This document shows positions 1 to 8,532 of a stretch of DNA of 64,000 bases, in pieces; the stretch's first letter is position 1; every line of letters starts with the position of its first letter. The position numbers were made by a program, and so were the translations under genes. Source of the DNA: a bacterium. GTDB taxonomy: Bacteria > Krumholzibacteriota > Krumholzibacteriia > Krumholzibacteriales > Krumholzibacteriaceae. The notes below the pieces were generated by a model, which saw nothing but the letters and a program-made list of their open reading frames with translations, did no database searches and was not told where the DNA came from. The DNA lies in assembly GCA_020350885.1 (NCBI GenBank), contig CP070727.1, forward strand, positions 1,307,049 to 1,371,048. Direction: 5' to 3'.

Positions 1-391
1 TCAGGGGAATCATGAAGAGAACGCCCAGCAGACCTCCACACATGGCCAGTAGTGTTATCTGCAACAGCGGTGCATCGTAATTCCAGAGGTACAGGGCGGG
101 TATCGTGAAGATCAATCCGGAGGCCAGTGACGAGCTGGCCGAGCCGGCGGTCTGGGAGATATTGCATTCCAGGATGGAGGGTTTCCCGAATAGAGGGGTC
201 AGGATGGTGAGGATTGCCACCGAGACAACCGCCAGGGGGATGGCTGTGCTGATGGTCAGTCCCACGCGCAATCCGAGATAGGCATTCGCACTGCCGAAAA
301 CCGCTCCCAGCAGCACGCCCAGGATCACCGTTTTGGGATTGAAGTCCTTTAATGTAGTTTCAGCCGGCACATACGGTGTGTGTTCATTCAA
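1..391 (-). CDS. OPT family oligopeptide transporter, N-terminal part (cut by window edge)
   Basis: This is the first ~130 codons of a membrane transporter of the oligopeptide transporter (OPT/YSL) family, which imports peptides or metal chelates through the inner membrane. The visible residues include the family-like stretches GLRVGLTISTAIPLAV and ILECNISQTAGSASSSLASG, followed by hydrophobic segments. The start is a TTG at 391, chosen because an AGGAG Shine-Dalgarno lies 10 bases upstream and the reading frame matches the family from there. The remainder lies beyond the left edge, so substrate and length cannot be judged. Confidence 0.82.
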   Translation of the reverse strand, partial: MNEHTPYVPAETTLKDFNPKTVILGVLLGAVFGSANAYLGLRVGLTISTAIPLAVVSVAILTILTPLFGKPSILECNISQTAGSASSSLASGLIFTIPALYLWNYDAPLLQITLLAMCGGLLGVLFMIPL

Positions 392-746
392 TATTCACGA
401 TCTCCTTTCGTCGGAATGGCGCTCACAATAGCAAATTTTATAACACCCCATAAAAAAAGGGATTCAAGGCCAAGATCCACGATAACACAGCTTTTCAATC
501 ATATACCATCGATTTATGCATGGCTATTTATAAAACCCGTCCAGGTCAGCAGGGTTGCGCTTCGATTAGATCATGGTGCAGCACGGCCCCTTTCATTTCA
601 TTCCCCAGAGCCCCCTGCGCCTCGGAGCCGAGATCGCACCCTGAAACAGCAACAGAACGTTACGCCCGTAAAAATTATTTTACCTTTAACATCACATTGA
701 TATATAATAAGATAAAAGAAAACAAGTTGTTGTTTGTAAAAAATAT
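392..746. other. Gene-free AT-rich stretch
   Basis: The region upstream of the OPT transporter becomes increasingly AT-rich toward 746. The short open frames here have no Shine-Dalgarno sites and give composition-biased, unrecognisable peptides. It presumably carries the promoter of the leftward transporter gene, but I could not pick a convincing one by eye. Confidence 0.5.
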
Positions 747-780
747 TTGACATACTGAGGCTCAGTGTAAATATTTATTT
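747..780 (+). promoter_or_regulatory. Possible promoter overlapped by a perfect 13-base palindrome
   Basis: A consensus -35 hexamer TTGACA (747-752) is followed at once by the perfect inverted repeat ACTGAGGCTCAGT (754-766) and an AT-rich stretch (767-780) that could serve as a -10, although no hexamer is close to TATAAT at ideal spacing. A palindrome lying between -35 and -10 is the usual position of a repressor operator. The downstream transcript would enter the structured region that begins around 840. Confidence 0.4.
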
Positions 781-849
781 CAGGAGCATATGGCGTATCT
801 AGCACCATAGCGTCGAGTTACATAGAAGTATATGGATATCTCTATTTGG

Positions 850-1640
850 AACAACCCTTGCGGTATGTGGCCTGTGTCAGCGCAATGAGTGCTGGCATGA
901 CGAGCCCGCTAAAGTTCGCTTCCTAAAGGAGGTGATGCTCGAAGCCAAGTCCCTAAGTAACCGCAAGGACCGGGGAAACCGATGGGAGAGTTAGATTCTT
1001 TATGTGGCTTGAAGGTCTCGAACTGAAGGTTCCTGTATAATCCATTGTGCTGCTCGTCCTCTGAAAGATTATACAGGGCCTGAAGGAGGGGGAGCCGAGC
1101 TGGAAGGACACGTAGAGAATCTCGGAATGCATAGTCAATATCCGCATGGGTATGATATAATAAAGGTTTCCGGGGACTGGCCCGGGAGAGCGGCATGGCC
1201 TTGTATGCCGCTCATCACCTCCATTTCAGGGAGAGCTGCACGCAGAGGGGCCTCCCGCCAGGACAGCATCACCAGCCCACCGCAGTACGAGACGTCATAT
1301 CGTATACAGTACGATGTCACAGCATGCGATCGGATTATCGGCGGCGGCAGTGTCGGGGAACGACACTTCCCGCCTGAAATTAGTTGTGAAACGGATCCTC
1401 GGGATCGATTGGTATGGGCACTGCGTTTTCACCTCCAACCGGAGAGACATCAAGAAGCATACCCGGCGAGGTGGGGCGGGTGCCGAAAGAGAGATGATAT
1501 CCAATCCGTTGATTTGGAAATGGCTTCGGCGAAACGACCCGATGAGAGGGTAACGGTTGGATCGTCCTTCCTGTTCACCAGTGGTTACAACATGTGTTCA
1601 CACATCTGCAAACCGTCCGGTACCAAGAGAGGAGTGGTCA
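850..1640 (+). ncRNA. Candidate long structured RNA, possibly group II intron domain I-like
   Basis: About 800 bases contain no credible gene but a series of good hairpins. These are an 11-bp perfect stem with arms 1032-1042 and 1067-1077, a 9-bp perfect stem with arms 1188-1196 and 1205-1213, a 6-bp stem with arms 1299-1304 and 1310-1315, and a 7-bp stem around 1351-1369. The 930-1010 section (CGAAGCC, CCTAAG, GGGGAAACC, TTTATGTGGC) reminds me of domain I of bacterial group II introns. I see no domain V and no reverse transcriptase, so it would be a remnant or ORF-less form. An IscB omega-RNA/HEARO remnant on the other strand is an alternative. The strand and limits are approximate. Confidence 0.35.
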
Positions 1641-1643
1641 CCA

Positions 1644-3317
1644 ATGCTTGACGGAAATAAGGAGCGGAGGGGAGATACGCCGAAGAAGCCAAGGAGCGCT
1701 GCGGAGATCTTCGCCGAGGCCGAAGCCGATCTCCAGGTAGCTGAAAGGTCAGAGGCCGTAAAGCGGAGCGAGTCCCTCGCCGGGCAGCTCGAGAAGGCGG
1801 AGCACCGCCTCGAAAAGCTCGAGATGCTGACCAACATCACCCGCTCCCTCAACTCCACACTCAACCTCAACGAGCTGCTGGCCCGGATCATCGACTCCGT
1901 TATAAAGCTCGCCGACACGGATCGGGGATTTCTGATGCTGGCAGACCGGAACGGTGAACTCGAGTTCCGGATCGCCCGTGACCGCAAAGAGAACACTCTC
2001 GAGGAGAACGACTTCACCGTAAGCCGCAGTATCGTTAATGACGTCGCCCGCAGGGGCGAGCCGCTCTTCATCCCAAACGCCCTCGAGAACGGCCGCTTCA
2101 AGGACCAGAAGAGCGTGCTGGACCTTCAGCTCCGCACCGCCGTATGCGTGCCGCTCATCAGCGATATGGACGTGATCGGTGTAATCTACACCGATGCGAG
2201 TCGCCTGACGCAGGAGCTCACAACGGACGACATCTCGATCATCGCCGCCTTCGCCTCCCAGGCGGCCATCGCCATCGAGAACGCCCGGCTACACGGCGAG
2301 CTCATTCTCAGCAGGGAGAACCTCACACGGGAGAACATCGAGCTCAAGCAAGAGCTCTCCGAGAAGTACGAGTTCTCAGGGATCATCGGCAAGAGCAAGG
2401 CGATGCAGGAGATCTTCGCCATGATCATGAAGATCGCACCCCTCCAGTCGACTGTGCTTATTCAGGGGGAGAACGGTACCGGCAAGGAGCTCATCGCCAA
2501 TGCGATCCACTATCAAAGCCCGCGCAAGGACAAGAAGATGGTCGCCATAAACTGCGGCGCCATGCCCGAGCAGCTCTTCGAGAGCGAGCTCTTCGGCCAC
2601 AGGAAGGGCTCGTTCACCGGGGCGACGAGCGACAAGGCGGGGCTCATGGAGACCGCGAGCGGGGGTACGATTTTCCTCGATGAGATCGGCGAGACGCCCG
2701 CCTCACTACAGGTAAAACTGTTGCGGGCCCTCCAGGAGGGTGAGATCCGCCGTGTAGGTGATAATGTGATACGGGAGGTCGATGTGCGAGTTATCGCCGC
2801 CACGAACAAGGAGCTCATCGACCTGGTGAAAGCCGGGCGATTCCGTGAGGACCTCTTCTACCGCCTCAACGTCGTACCCATTCATATCCCGCCCCTCAGG
2901 GAGCGGGCGGAGGATATCATTCCCCTCGTCGACCACTTCCTCGAGAAATTCGCACAAAAGATGGAGAAGGAGCGGGTACGGATCGTGCCGGAAGCGATGA
3001 AGCTGCTCCTGGCAAGCCCCTGGCCGGGTAACGTTCGCGAGCTCGAGAACTCTATCGAGCGGGCCCTCGCCCTCTGCGGCGAATCAATGGTGCTCACACC
3101 CGAGCACTTCCCACAGCTCGAATCCGATATCGGTATCTTCCAGCAGCTCGAACGGAAGAAGTCGCTTAAGGATAAGCTCCGGGCCATGGAGAGGAAGATC
3201 GTTATCGAGACCCTCGAAAAAACGAACTACAAGGTCACAAAGGCGGCAGAAATCCTTGATGTGACCCGCCAACATCTCCATAATAAGATCAAGCAGTACA
3301 ATATTAAGATGCCCTAG
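1644..3317 (+). CDS. Sigma-54-dependent activator with N-terminal GAF domain
   Basis: A 557-residue enhancer-binding protein that would remodel sigma-54 RNA polymerase. A short N-terminal coiled-coil-prone stretch leads into a GAF sensor domain (about residues 45-205). The AAA+ domain follows, with Walker A GENGTGKE at 275-282, the sigma-54 contact loop GSFTGA at 322-327 (Ser where Ala is commonest) and Walker B IFLDEIGE. A Fis-type helix-turn-helix sits at the C-terminus (about 515-557). There is no receiver domain, so it is probably controlled by a ligand of the GAF domain, as in FhlA-like proteins. The start at 1644 is preferred over an in-frame codon 29 triplets upstream because GAGGAG stands just before it. 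The target genes are unknown. Confidence 0.9.
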   Translation: MLDGNKERRGDTPKKPRSAAEIFAEAEADLQVAERSEAVKRSESLAGQLEKAEHRLEKLEMLTNITRSLNSTLNLNELLARIIDSVIKLADTDRGFLMLADRNGELEFRIARDRKENTLEENDFTVSRSIVNDVARRGEPLFIPNALENGRFKDQKSVLDLQLRTAVCVPLISDMDVIGVIYTDASRLTQELTTDDISIIAAFASQAAIAIENARLHGELILSRENLTRENIELKQELSEKYEFSGIIGKSKAMQEIFAMIMKIAPLQSTVLIQGENGTGKELIANAIHYQSPRKDKKMVAINCGAMPEQLFESELFGHRKGSFTGATSDKAGLMETASGGTIFLDEIGETPASLQVKLLRALQEGEIRRVGDNVIREVDVRVIAATNKELIDLVKAGRFREDLFYRLNVVPIHIPPLRERAEDIIPLVDHFLEKFAQKMEKERVRIVPEAMKLLLASPWPGNVRELENSIERALALCGESMVLTPEHFPQLESDIGIFQQLERKKSLKDKLRAMERKIVIETLEKTNYKVTKAAEILDVTRQHLHNKIKQYNIKMP

Positions 3318-3360
3318 ACGTACTGTTACGCAAGTTTCCCGGTTTTTCGGATGGAGTTCG

Positions 3361-4437
3361 ATGAGCCACGGCGAGGGAACGGGTATAGCGTTTTTCTATC
3401 ACCCGGACTTTGCAGGGTACGATTTTGGGGCGAACCATCCCTTCAGGGGGGATCGCTTCGATAGCTTTATACGAAGCCTTGAAGAGCGTTTCCCCGATGT
3501 ATTTGGAAGATTGGATCTCCGGACGCCGGAGCGGGCGAGCGACGAGCTCCTTCTTCTCGCACACACCCGCTCCTACCTCGAGCGGGTCGACTCGCTCGAG
3601 AAACGCCGCGGTTTTCTCTCGCTCGACACGCAGGTACTTCCAGGCTCCGTGGAGGCCGCCCGCCTGGTAGTCGGGGCCAGCGTGGCCGGTGCCAGGGCGG
3701 CGCTCGCGGACAGCCTCGCCGCCGGCTTCGGGGGGCTCCACCATGCCGGCCCGAACTACGGCGAGGGATTTTGCATCTTCAACGATGTAGCAGTAGCTGC
3801 CGCAACGGTGCTCGAGGACGGTCTCGAACGGGTCCTCATCCTCGATACGGACGCACACCAGGGAAACGGCACGATGGACATCTTTTACGAGGATTCCCGC
3901 GTGCTCTTCATCTCCCTCCACCAGGACCCGAGAACACTGTATCCGGGCAGAGGCTTCGTCTACGAGATCGGCGCAGGCAAGGGCAAGGGCTTTACCGCCA
4001 ACATACCGATGCCGATGCTCGCCGGATGGCCCCTCTACGAGATGGCGATGGATGAGATCGTCGATCCATTGATACAAGGCTTCAAGCCGCAGCTCATCAT
4101 CCGTAACGGCGGCGGCGATCCACTCTACACCGATATCCTCACGAATCTGGGGCTCGACCTCGATTCGCTCACCAGACTCAACCGACGGATCGCCGGCAGG
4201 GCAAAAGAGCTCAACGTGCCACTTTTGGATATCTTCCTGAGCGGTTACGGTCCCTATGTGACTGAGGGGTGGCTTGCGATCATACGGGGGCTCCTGGATG
4301 AGCCGATGGAGCTCAGCATTCCCGAAAAGATGAAGAGGATCTCGGGGCGCGAGCAGGCGATGATGCACGAATCGATGCGCCGGACGCTGGACGAGCTGAT
4401 GCTGCTACTGAAGCCGTTTTGGAACGTGTTCCAGTAA
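3361..4437 (+). CDS. Histone deacetylase family protein (AcuC-like)
   Basis: A 358-residue zinc-dependent deacetylase of the arginase/deacetylase fold. The visible active-site residues are the His pair H127-H128 (in GGLHHAG), the zinc ligands D164 and H166 (in LDTDAHQGNGT) and D253 (in NGGGDP), and the transition-state Tyr, probably Y296 (in LSGYGP). Bacterial members include AcuC, which removes acetyl groups from acetyl-CoA synthetase, and acetylpolyamine hydrolases. The presence of an AcuA-like acetyltransferase 1.4 kb downstream in convergent orientation favours the AcuC role. The gene follows the sigma-54 activator by 43 bases and could be cotranscribed with it. Confidence 0.85.
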   Translation: MSHGEGTGIAFFYHPDFAGYDFGANHPFRGDRFDSFIRSLEERFPDVFGRLDLRTPERASDELLLLAHTRSYLERVDSLEKRRGFLSLDTQVLPGSVEAARLVVGASVAGARAALADSLAAGFGGLHHAGPNYGEGFCIFNDVAVAAATVLEDGLERVLILDTDAHQGNGTMDIFYEDSRVLFISLHQDPRTLYPGRGFVYEIGAGKGKGFTANIPMPMLAGWPLYEMAMDEIVDPLIQGFKPQLIIRNGGGDPLYTDILTNLGLDLDSLTRLNRRIAGRAKELNVPLLDIFLSGYGPYVTEGWLAIIRGLLDEPMELSIPEKMKRISGREQAMMHESMRRTLDELMLLLKPFWNVFQ

Positions 4438-4507
4438 AGATACATCGCCGGTTGCGGGGCACCTGCCGAAGAACCTAAGATACCGTCCAATCCAGGGAGG
4501 ACACTCG

Positions 4508-4990
4508 ATGGAACTCAAGATGGTACAGATCCAGAAACCGGCCGAAGTGAACATGATCCTCGGCCAGTCACACTTCATAAAGACGGTCGAGGACTTGCAC
4601 GAGGCGATGGTCTCGGCGGTACCGGGCATCAAGTTCGGCCTCGCCTTCTGCGAGGCCTCGGGGGCGTGTCTCATCCGCTACTCGGGAAACGATGAAACAA
4701 TGATCGAACTCGCCACAAGGAACGCCAAAGAGATCGCTGCAGGTCACTCCTTCGTCATCTTCATCCTCGACGCCTACCCGATCAACCTCCTCGGAGCCAT
4801 CAAGGCTGTGCCAGAGGTATGCCGGATCTTCTGTGCAACGGCGAACGAGGTGAAGGCCGTAATCGCCGAGACGGATCAAGGACGCGGCATACTCGGTGTC
4901 GTCGACGGTGAGAAGCCCAAGGGTGTCGAGGACGACGAAGGGAAACAGTGGCGTCATGGCCTGCTCAGAAAGTTCGGGTACAAGCTGTAG
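4508..4990 (+). CDS. Adenosine-specific kinase family protein (PF04008/DUF355)
   Basis: A 160-residue cytoplasmic protein matching along its whole length the small family described from archaea as adenosine-specific kinases (formerly DUF355). It carries the family-like stretches QSHFIKTVEDLHEA, GIKFGLAFCEASG and GILGVVDGEKPKG. The start ATG is preceded by GGAGG (AGGGAGGACACTCG). It lies 70 bases after the AcuC-like gene on the same strand. Family membership is clear by eye; the biochemical activity rests on a few studied members and is less secure. Confidence 0.8.
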   Translation: MELKMVQIQKPAEVNMILGQSHFIKTVEDLHEAMVSAVPGIKFGLAFCEASGACLIRYSGNDETMIELATRNAKEIAAGHSFVIFILDAYPINLLGAIKAVPEVCRIFCATANEVKAVIAETDQGRGILGVVDGEKPKGVEDDEGKQWRHGLLRKFGYKL

Positions 4991-5063
4991 TGACTCGAGA
5001 GTCAATAGATATAATGCCGTGGTAACCTGTTAAAAAATACAGATAGAAAGGTTCCCTAATAAT

Positions 5064-5093
5064 TTGACAAGTATAATAGTGTCTTGATACTAT
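5064..5093 (+). promoter_or_regulatory. Promoter for the 5116 gene
   Basis: A perfect -35 TTGACA (5064-5069) stands 18 bases before TACTAT (5088-5093); GATACT two bases earlier gives 16-base spacing. It is the only good housekeeping-type promoter in the gap before the gene at 5116, whose own ribosome site AAGGTG is 5 bases before its ATG. Confidence 0.55.
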
Positions 5094-5115
5094 CGTCGGC
5101 AACCAAGGTGTAGAG

Positions 5116-5559
5116 ATGTACGCTGATATAAAAAGCACACGGAATCAGATCGTAGCCCATTTCAGGGACAACAGGCTCCTCAAGGGCTACACCCACGACT
5201 TCACACCCAAGAAGGATGTGTTTCACCTCACGGTGGAACAGGGACAAGAAACCGGCAATACCCTCGAGGTGAAAACCGCCGACTTGAAAGCCCTCTTCTT
5301 TGTAAAGACACTCGAAGGGGATAGTAGCTACGCCGAGAAAAATAGATACGAAGAGGTCGACACGTCACGCCTGATAGGAATGAAGATCAAGGTCGAATTC
5401 TACGACGGCGAGATCATCAGGGGGATAAGCCTCAACTATCAGAAGGGAAAGAAGGGGTTCTTCATCACCCCTCTCGATCCTCAGAGCAATAATGATCGTA
5501 TCTTCGTAGTGGCCGATGCGATACGGAACATAACGGTCGGCGACGATGCAGAAAGATAG
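5116..5559 (+). CDS. Conserved small protein, DUF6982-like, possible PilZ relative
   Basis: A 147-residue soluble protein without a signal peptide. The middle (about 45-75) holds the stretch VKTADLKALFFVKTLEGD, and the C-terminal half holds VEFYDGEIIRGISL and KKGFFITPLDPQSNNDRIFV. I associate this pattern with small proteins of uncharacterised function found next to signalling genes in deltaproteobacteria and related groups. The small-barrel pattern suggests ligand or RNA binding, but no function is known. It has its own promoter and is followed 8 bases later by a small membrane protein, so the pair probably forms one transcript. Confidence 0.6.
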   Translation: MYADIKSTRNQIVAHFRDNRLLKGYTHDFTPKKDVFHLTVEQGQETGNTLEVKTADLKALFFVKTLEGDSSYAEKNRYEEVDTSRLIGMKIKVEFYDGEIIRGISLNYQKGKKGFFITPLDPQSNNDRIFVVADAIRNITVGDDAER

Positions 5560-5567
5560 GCGTCCGA

Positions 5568-5834
5568 TTGGACAATAATGAATCCACAGGTGGTGAGACC
5601 GTACAACGGTCGCGCGCCGACAGACTGTTCCTGCTGAGCTGGAAGCGGGTCCTCCTGATCATAGCCGCGTGGGTCGTGTCGATTCTTCTCCACAACGCCA
5701 TTTATGGTCTCTTCATCGACTACTTTCGCAGGACCGGAGGCGATGAACCGGTATTTTTCCTTCTCGCCGTTATCGTGATCCCTCTTTATTTCATAATCTC
5801 TATCGTCTATACCGTGATCAAGAAGTTACGTTAA
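5568..5834 (+). CDS. Small two-helix membrane protein, unknown
   Basis: An 88-residue protein with a hydrophilic N-terminus rich in Arg and two clear membrane helices (about 24-48 and 59-83), the second followed by KKLR, so both ends should face the cytoplasm. The start codon is a TTG with no strong ribosome site, and the gene follows the 5116 gene by 8 bases. Nothing in it is diagnostic. It could be a membrane partner of the preceding soluble protein. Confidence 0.45.
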   Translation: MDNNESTGGETVQRSRADRLFLLSWKRVLLIIAAWVVSILLHNAIYGLFIDYFRRTGGDEPVFFLLAVIVIPLYFIISIVYTVIKKLR

Positions 5835-5854
5835 CGCTGCGGAAAGACAACCCT

Positions 5855-6565
5855 CTATCCCCACCCCCATCCCCGGGGTTCTGAACGGCAGAGTGAGCGG
5901 TGAAAGAGCATGGCGGTTTCGGGTGGGACCCGCACACCGACCCGCGCCATGAACACATTCTCGCCCGCATAGCGGATCTCCTCGTCGTCGGTCTCGCAGT
6001 ACCGAAAGCCGGCGCCTTCGAAGAGTTTCATCAGCATCGTGCGGTAGCGGTAGCGGTCGAGCTTGCTCGAGCGGAGATCCCAGTGCCACGAGAGCTCGCG
6101 CGAGAAGACGATCTTTTCTTCGAGAAGGGGATCCTCGAAGGCGAATTCAAAGAGACTGTGAGCGAGACCGATCGAGCGCCATGCCGTGCTGACCTCGATC
6201 GAGCCCAGCTCGAGAAGGACCGGATCGGTGAGCGCATCGGAGCTTGCAACGAGGGCGGCATTGATCTCACTCCACCTGGTACCGGTAGTTGATGAGACGA
6301 TGGTGAGATAGGCAAGCAATGTCTCGTCCCTGATGGCCCCGACGACACCGCTACTCTCCTCGTTGGAGATGGCGGAGAGCACCTCCTTCGTCTTCTTCGC
6401 CTCCTCGTACCGGTAGTGAAAGAATATCCCCAATCCTTCCTCCATATGCAAACGGGAGAGGCGGCCCGCGGCAAGGTTCCGTACGAGCAGAACCTTTCCC
6501 TTTGCCGTTTGGATCTCCTTCTCGACCATCGGTTCGATCATACGCAGTACCCGTTGAGAGATCAA
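5855..6565 (-). CDS. AcuA-like GNAT protein acetyltransferase
   Basis: A 236-residue protein resembling Bacillus AcuA, the acetyltransferase that inactivates AMP-forming acetyl-CoA synthetase by lysine acetylation. Matching stretches are TAKGKVLLVRNLA near the N-terminus, the GNAT core LLELGSIEVSTAWRSIGLA (about 120-140), the hallmark WHWDLRSSKLDRYRYRTM and, near the end, NVFMARVGVRVPPE. The acetyl-CoA loop STAWRSIGLA is degenerate relative to the usual QxxGxG/A. The listed start is a TTG without a clear ribosome site; ATG at 6541 is a possible alternative. The gene converges on the 5568 gene and lies close to the AcuC-like deacetylase, forming a likely writer/eraser pair. Confidence 0.72.
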   Translation of the reverse strand: MISQRVLRMIEPMVEKEIQTAKGKVLLVRNLAAGRLSRLHMEEGLGIFFHYRYEEAKKTKEVLSAISNEESSGVVGAIRDETLLAYLTIVSSTTGTRWSEINAALVASSDALTDPVLLELGSIEVSTAWRSIGLAHSLFEFAFEDPLLEEKIVFSRELSWHWDLRSSKLDRYRYRTMLMKLFEGAGFRYCETDDEEIRYAGENVFMARVGVRVPPETAMLFHRSLCRSEPRGWGWG

Positions 6566-6632
6566 TCACAGCCGTAGCTCTGATCCGGTGGCGCGGATAC
6601 GTATCCACAGCCAACGACAACGCTCCCTCTAT

Positions 6633-8474
6633 CTATTCTATACCCAAACGCTTCATTCTGTAAATGAGAGTTGTCCGCTTGATGCCGAGTGAATCGGCCG
6701 CCCGCGCGATGTTACCGGCCGTGCATTTGAGTGCGGTGATGATCTCCCGCCTCTGGAGCTCCCACATCCTCTCATCGAGGGTGGCCGGCCGCCGAGGCCG
6801 CACCGGGGAGCCCAGCGCCGAGACGAGATGTGCCGACAGGTGGAATACACGCAGCACACCGCGCCGCACGCGCACCACCGCCCTCGTGAGCTCGTGCTCG
6901 AGCTCACGAACGTTACCCGGCCAGTCATACCGCTCCAGGATGGCGGCGGCCCCCTCACCCAGGCGGATCGGCCCGAAGCGATAGCGCGCGGTTATACGCC
7001 CGAGGATATCAACGGCCAGCAGAAGGATATCGGACCGACGCTCGCGCAGCGGCGGCACTCGGAACGAGAGAACGGAAAGCCGGTGGAATAGATCCTTTCG
7101 AAAGCCGCCCGATGCGACGGCGGCCTCGAGATCGCTGTTGGTGGCGGCGACGATCCGTGCGCGGCAGCGCCTGATGTCCGTCCCCCCGACGGGTATATAC
7201 TCATTCCTGTCCAGTGTACGCAGGAGCTTCGCCTGAAGCGACGGATCGAGCTCACCGATCTCATCGAGGAATAACGTTCCATCCCCGGCGGCCTCGATGA
7301 GGCCGGGCCGGGCAGCTACGGCTCCCGTGAAGGCGCCGCGCCGGTGCCCGAAAAGCGCACTCTCGAAGAGCTCCCGTGGGAGTGCTGCGACATTAACCGG
7401 CATGAACGGTCTTTCACCCCGCCCGCTCCACCGGTGCATCAGACGGGCGAGCAGTTCCTTTCCGACACCGGATTCGCCCTCGATGAGAACGGGTAGCAGC
7501 AGCGGTGCGGATCGTTTCATTTCGTCGAGGAGCGAGCGGCAGCAGGGATCGCCGGTGATAAACGAAGCGGCACCAGGCCCGATTGCATGGACGGATACCT
7601 CATCCGCCGTCTCCCTCGGACAGAGTGAAAAGGGAACAAACGCCTCTTCCGTACGTCCGAAACCCCGGGATTCCACCCCCAGCCGATAGACCGGCGCACA
7701 GGCCTGCCGTTCGACCACGATACGCTGAAGGTGGCGGGAAGCGAGATCCAGCGGCCGGAACCGTTCGAGGCACGAAGCACCGGTTGCCCTGGCGGCATCC
7801 AGCACGATCCCGGCACGCTTGCAATCACCGAGCCCGATCCACTGCCCGGCCATGAGCAGCCTGCCGATGAGCCCCTCCCGCCCGAAGTCCGCAGCATCAC
7901 ATTCGGTAATGCAGACGCTCAACCGGTCGATTGCTGCCTCGCCGCCTTCACGGCGAGCTACAAGGATCGCCTCCGTAAGACCGGTCAGGGCATACTCACG
8001 CTCGAGGCCGAGTTCCCGGTACGCTTCCCGTGCGAATGTGAGATACGAATCCGCCTCGTCCGCACGCTCCCGATGAATGAGAACCACAGAGAGGTTCGAG
8101 GCGGCCTTGGCCGCCGAGTGGATATCGCTCGCTTGTATCGAGAGGGAAAAGATACGTCTGAGAAGGTTTTCCGCCCTGTCAAGACTGCCCTGGTTCTTGA
8201 GGATCAGCGCACGGTTCACCAGCAGGCCGAGCGGACGTTTCCCGCTGCCGGCTTCATTGAAGAGGCGAGATGAAAGTGCAATGTATGAGCCTGCAAGGCT
8301 CATACTGCCTCTGAGAATATAGATGCGTGAGAGGACCAGTGCCGCCCAGGCTCTTTTTCCGGTCCGCTCGTTCCGATCGCCCCTGAGGCAAGAAAAAAGG
8401 GGATCGACAACGTCCCCCCTACCGTGCAAGTACAGGCGGTACCACCCCTCCAGCTCACTCGGGGCCTGTGTCAT
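6633..8474 (-). CDS. Sigma-54-dependent activator with TPR-like N-terminus
   Basis: A 613-residue sigma-54 activator. Residues about 30-225 form an Ala/Leu-rich alpha-helical repeat region of TPR type, and a variable linker with several Cys residues follows. The AAA+ domain has Walker A GESGVGKE at 333-340, GAFTGA at 380-385 and Walker B LFLDEIGE. A C-terminal Fis-type HTH (about 575-613) contains the usual NIARAADSLGIKRTTL pattern. It lacks receiver, GAF and PAS domains, so its input is probably protein-protein contact through the repeats. The start at 8474 is chosen for the GGAGGGG site 6 bases upstream rather than the earlier in-frame codon at 8561. A promoter sits at 8533-8561. Confidence 0.88.
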   Translation of the reverse strand: MTQAPSELEGWYRLYLHGRGDVVDPLFSCLRGDRNERTGKRAWAALVLSRIYILRGSMSLAGSYIALSSRLFNEAGSGKRPLGLLVNRALILKNQGSLDRAENLLRRIFSLSIQASDIHSAAKAASNLSVVLIHRERADEADSYLTFAREAYRELGLEREYALTGLTEAILVARREGGEAAIDRLSVCITECDAADFGREGLIGRLLMAGQWIGLGDCKRAGIVLDAARATGASCLERFRPLDLASRHLQRIVVERQACAPVYRLGVESRGFGRTEEAFVPFSLCPRETADEVSVHAIGPGAASFITGDPCCRSLLDEMKRSAPLLLPVLIEGESGVGKELLARLMHRWSGRGERPFMPVNVAALPRELFESALFGHRRGAFTGAVAARPGLIEAAGDGTLFLDEIGELDPSLQAKLLRTLDRNEYIPVGGTDIRRCRARIVAATNSDLEAAVASGGFRKDLFHRLSVLSFRVPPLRERRSDILLLAVDILGRITARYRFGPIRLGEGAAAILERYDWPGNVRELEHELTRAVVRVRRGVLRVFHLSAHLVSALGSPVRPRRPATLDERMWELQRREIITALKCTAGNIARAADSLGIKRTTLIYRMKRLGIE

Positions 8475-8532
8475 ATCGATCCCCTCCGGGCTGGAACCGG
8501 CGATTCCGGTTTGTCGTATGTAACTGGAAAAG

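Noticed and set aside
790..810. ATG after AGGAG giving a six-codon peptide MAYLAP
   Set aside because: The spacing is only three bases and the peptide has no purpose evident; probably chance ahead of the structured region.
850..1640. A full group II intron with reverse transcriptase
   Set aside because: No reverse transcriptase-like frame and no domain V-like hairpin were seen; at most a fragment or ORF-less RNA.
1127..1651. Open frame of 174 codons across the structured region
   Set aside because: No ribosome site, odd amino acid composition and no family resemblance; the hairpins explain the sequence better.
3304..4368. 354-codon frame antisense to the deacetylase gene
   Set aside because: A shadow of the high-GC deacetylase gene; the sense frame has all active-site residues.
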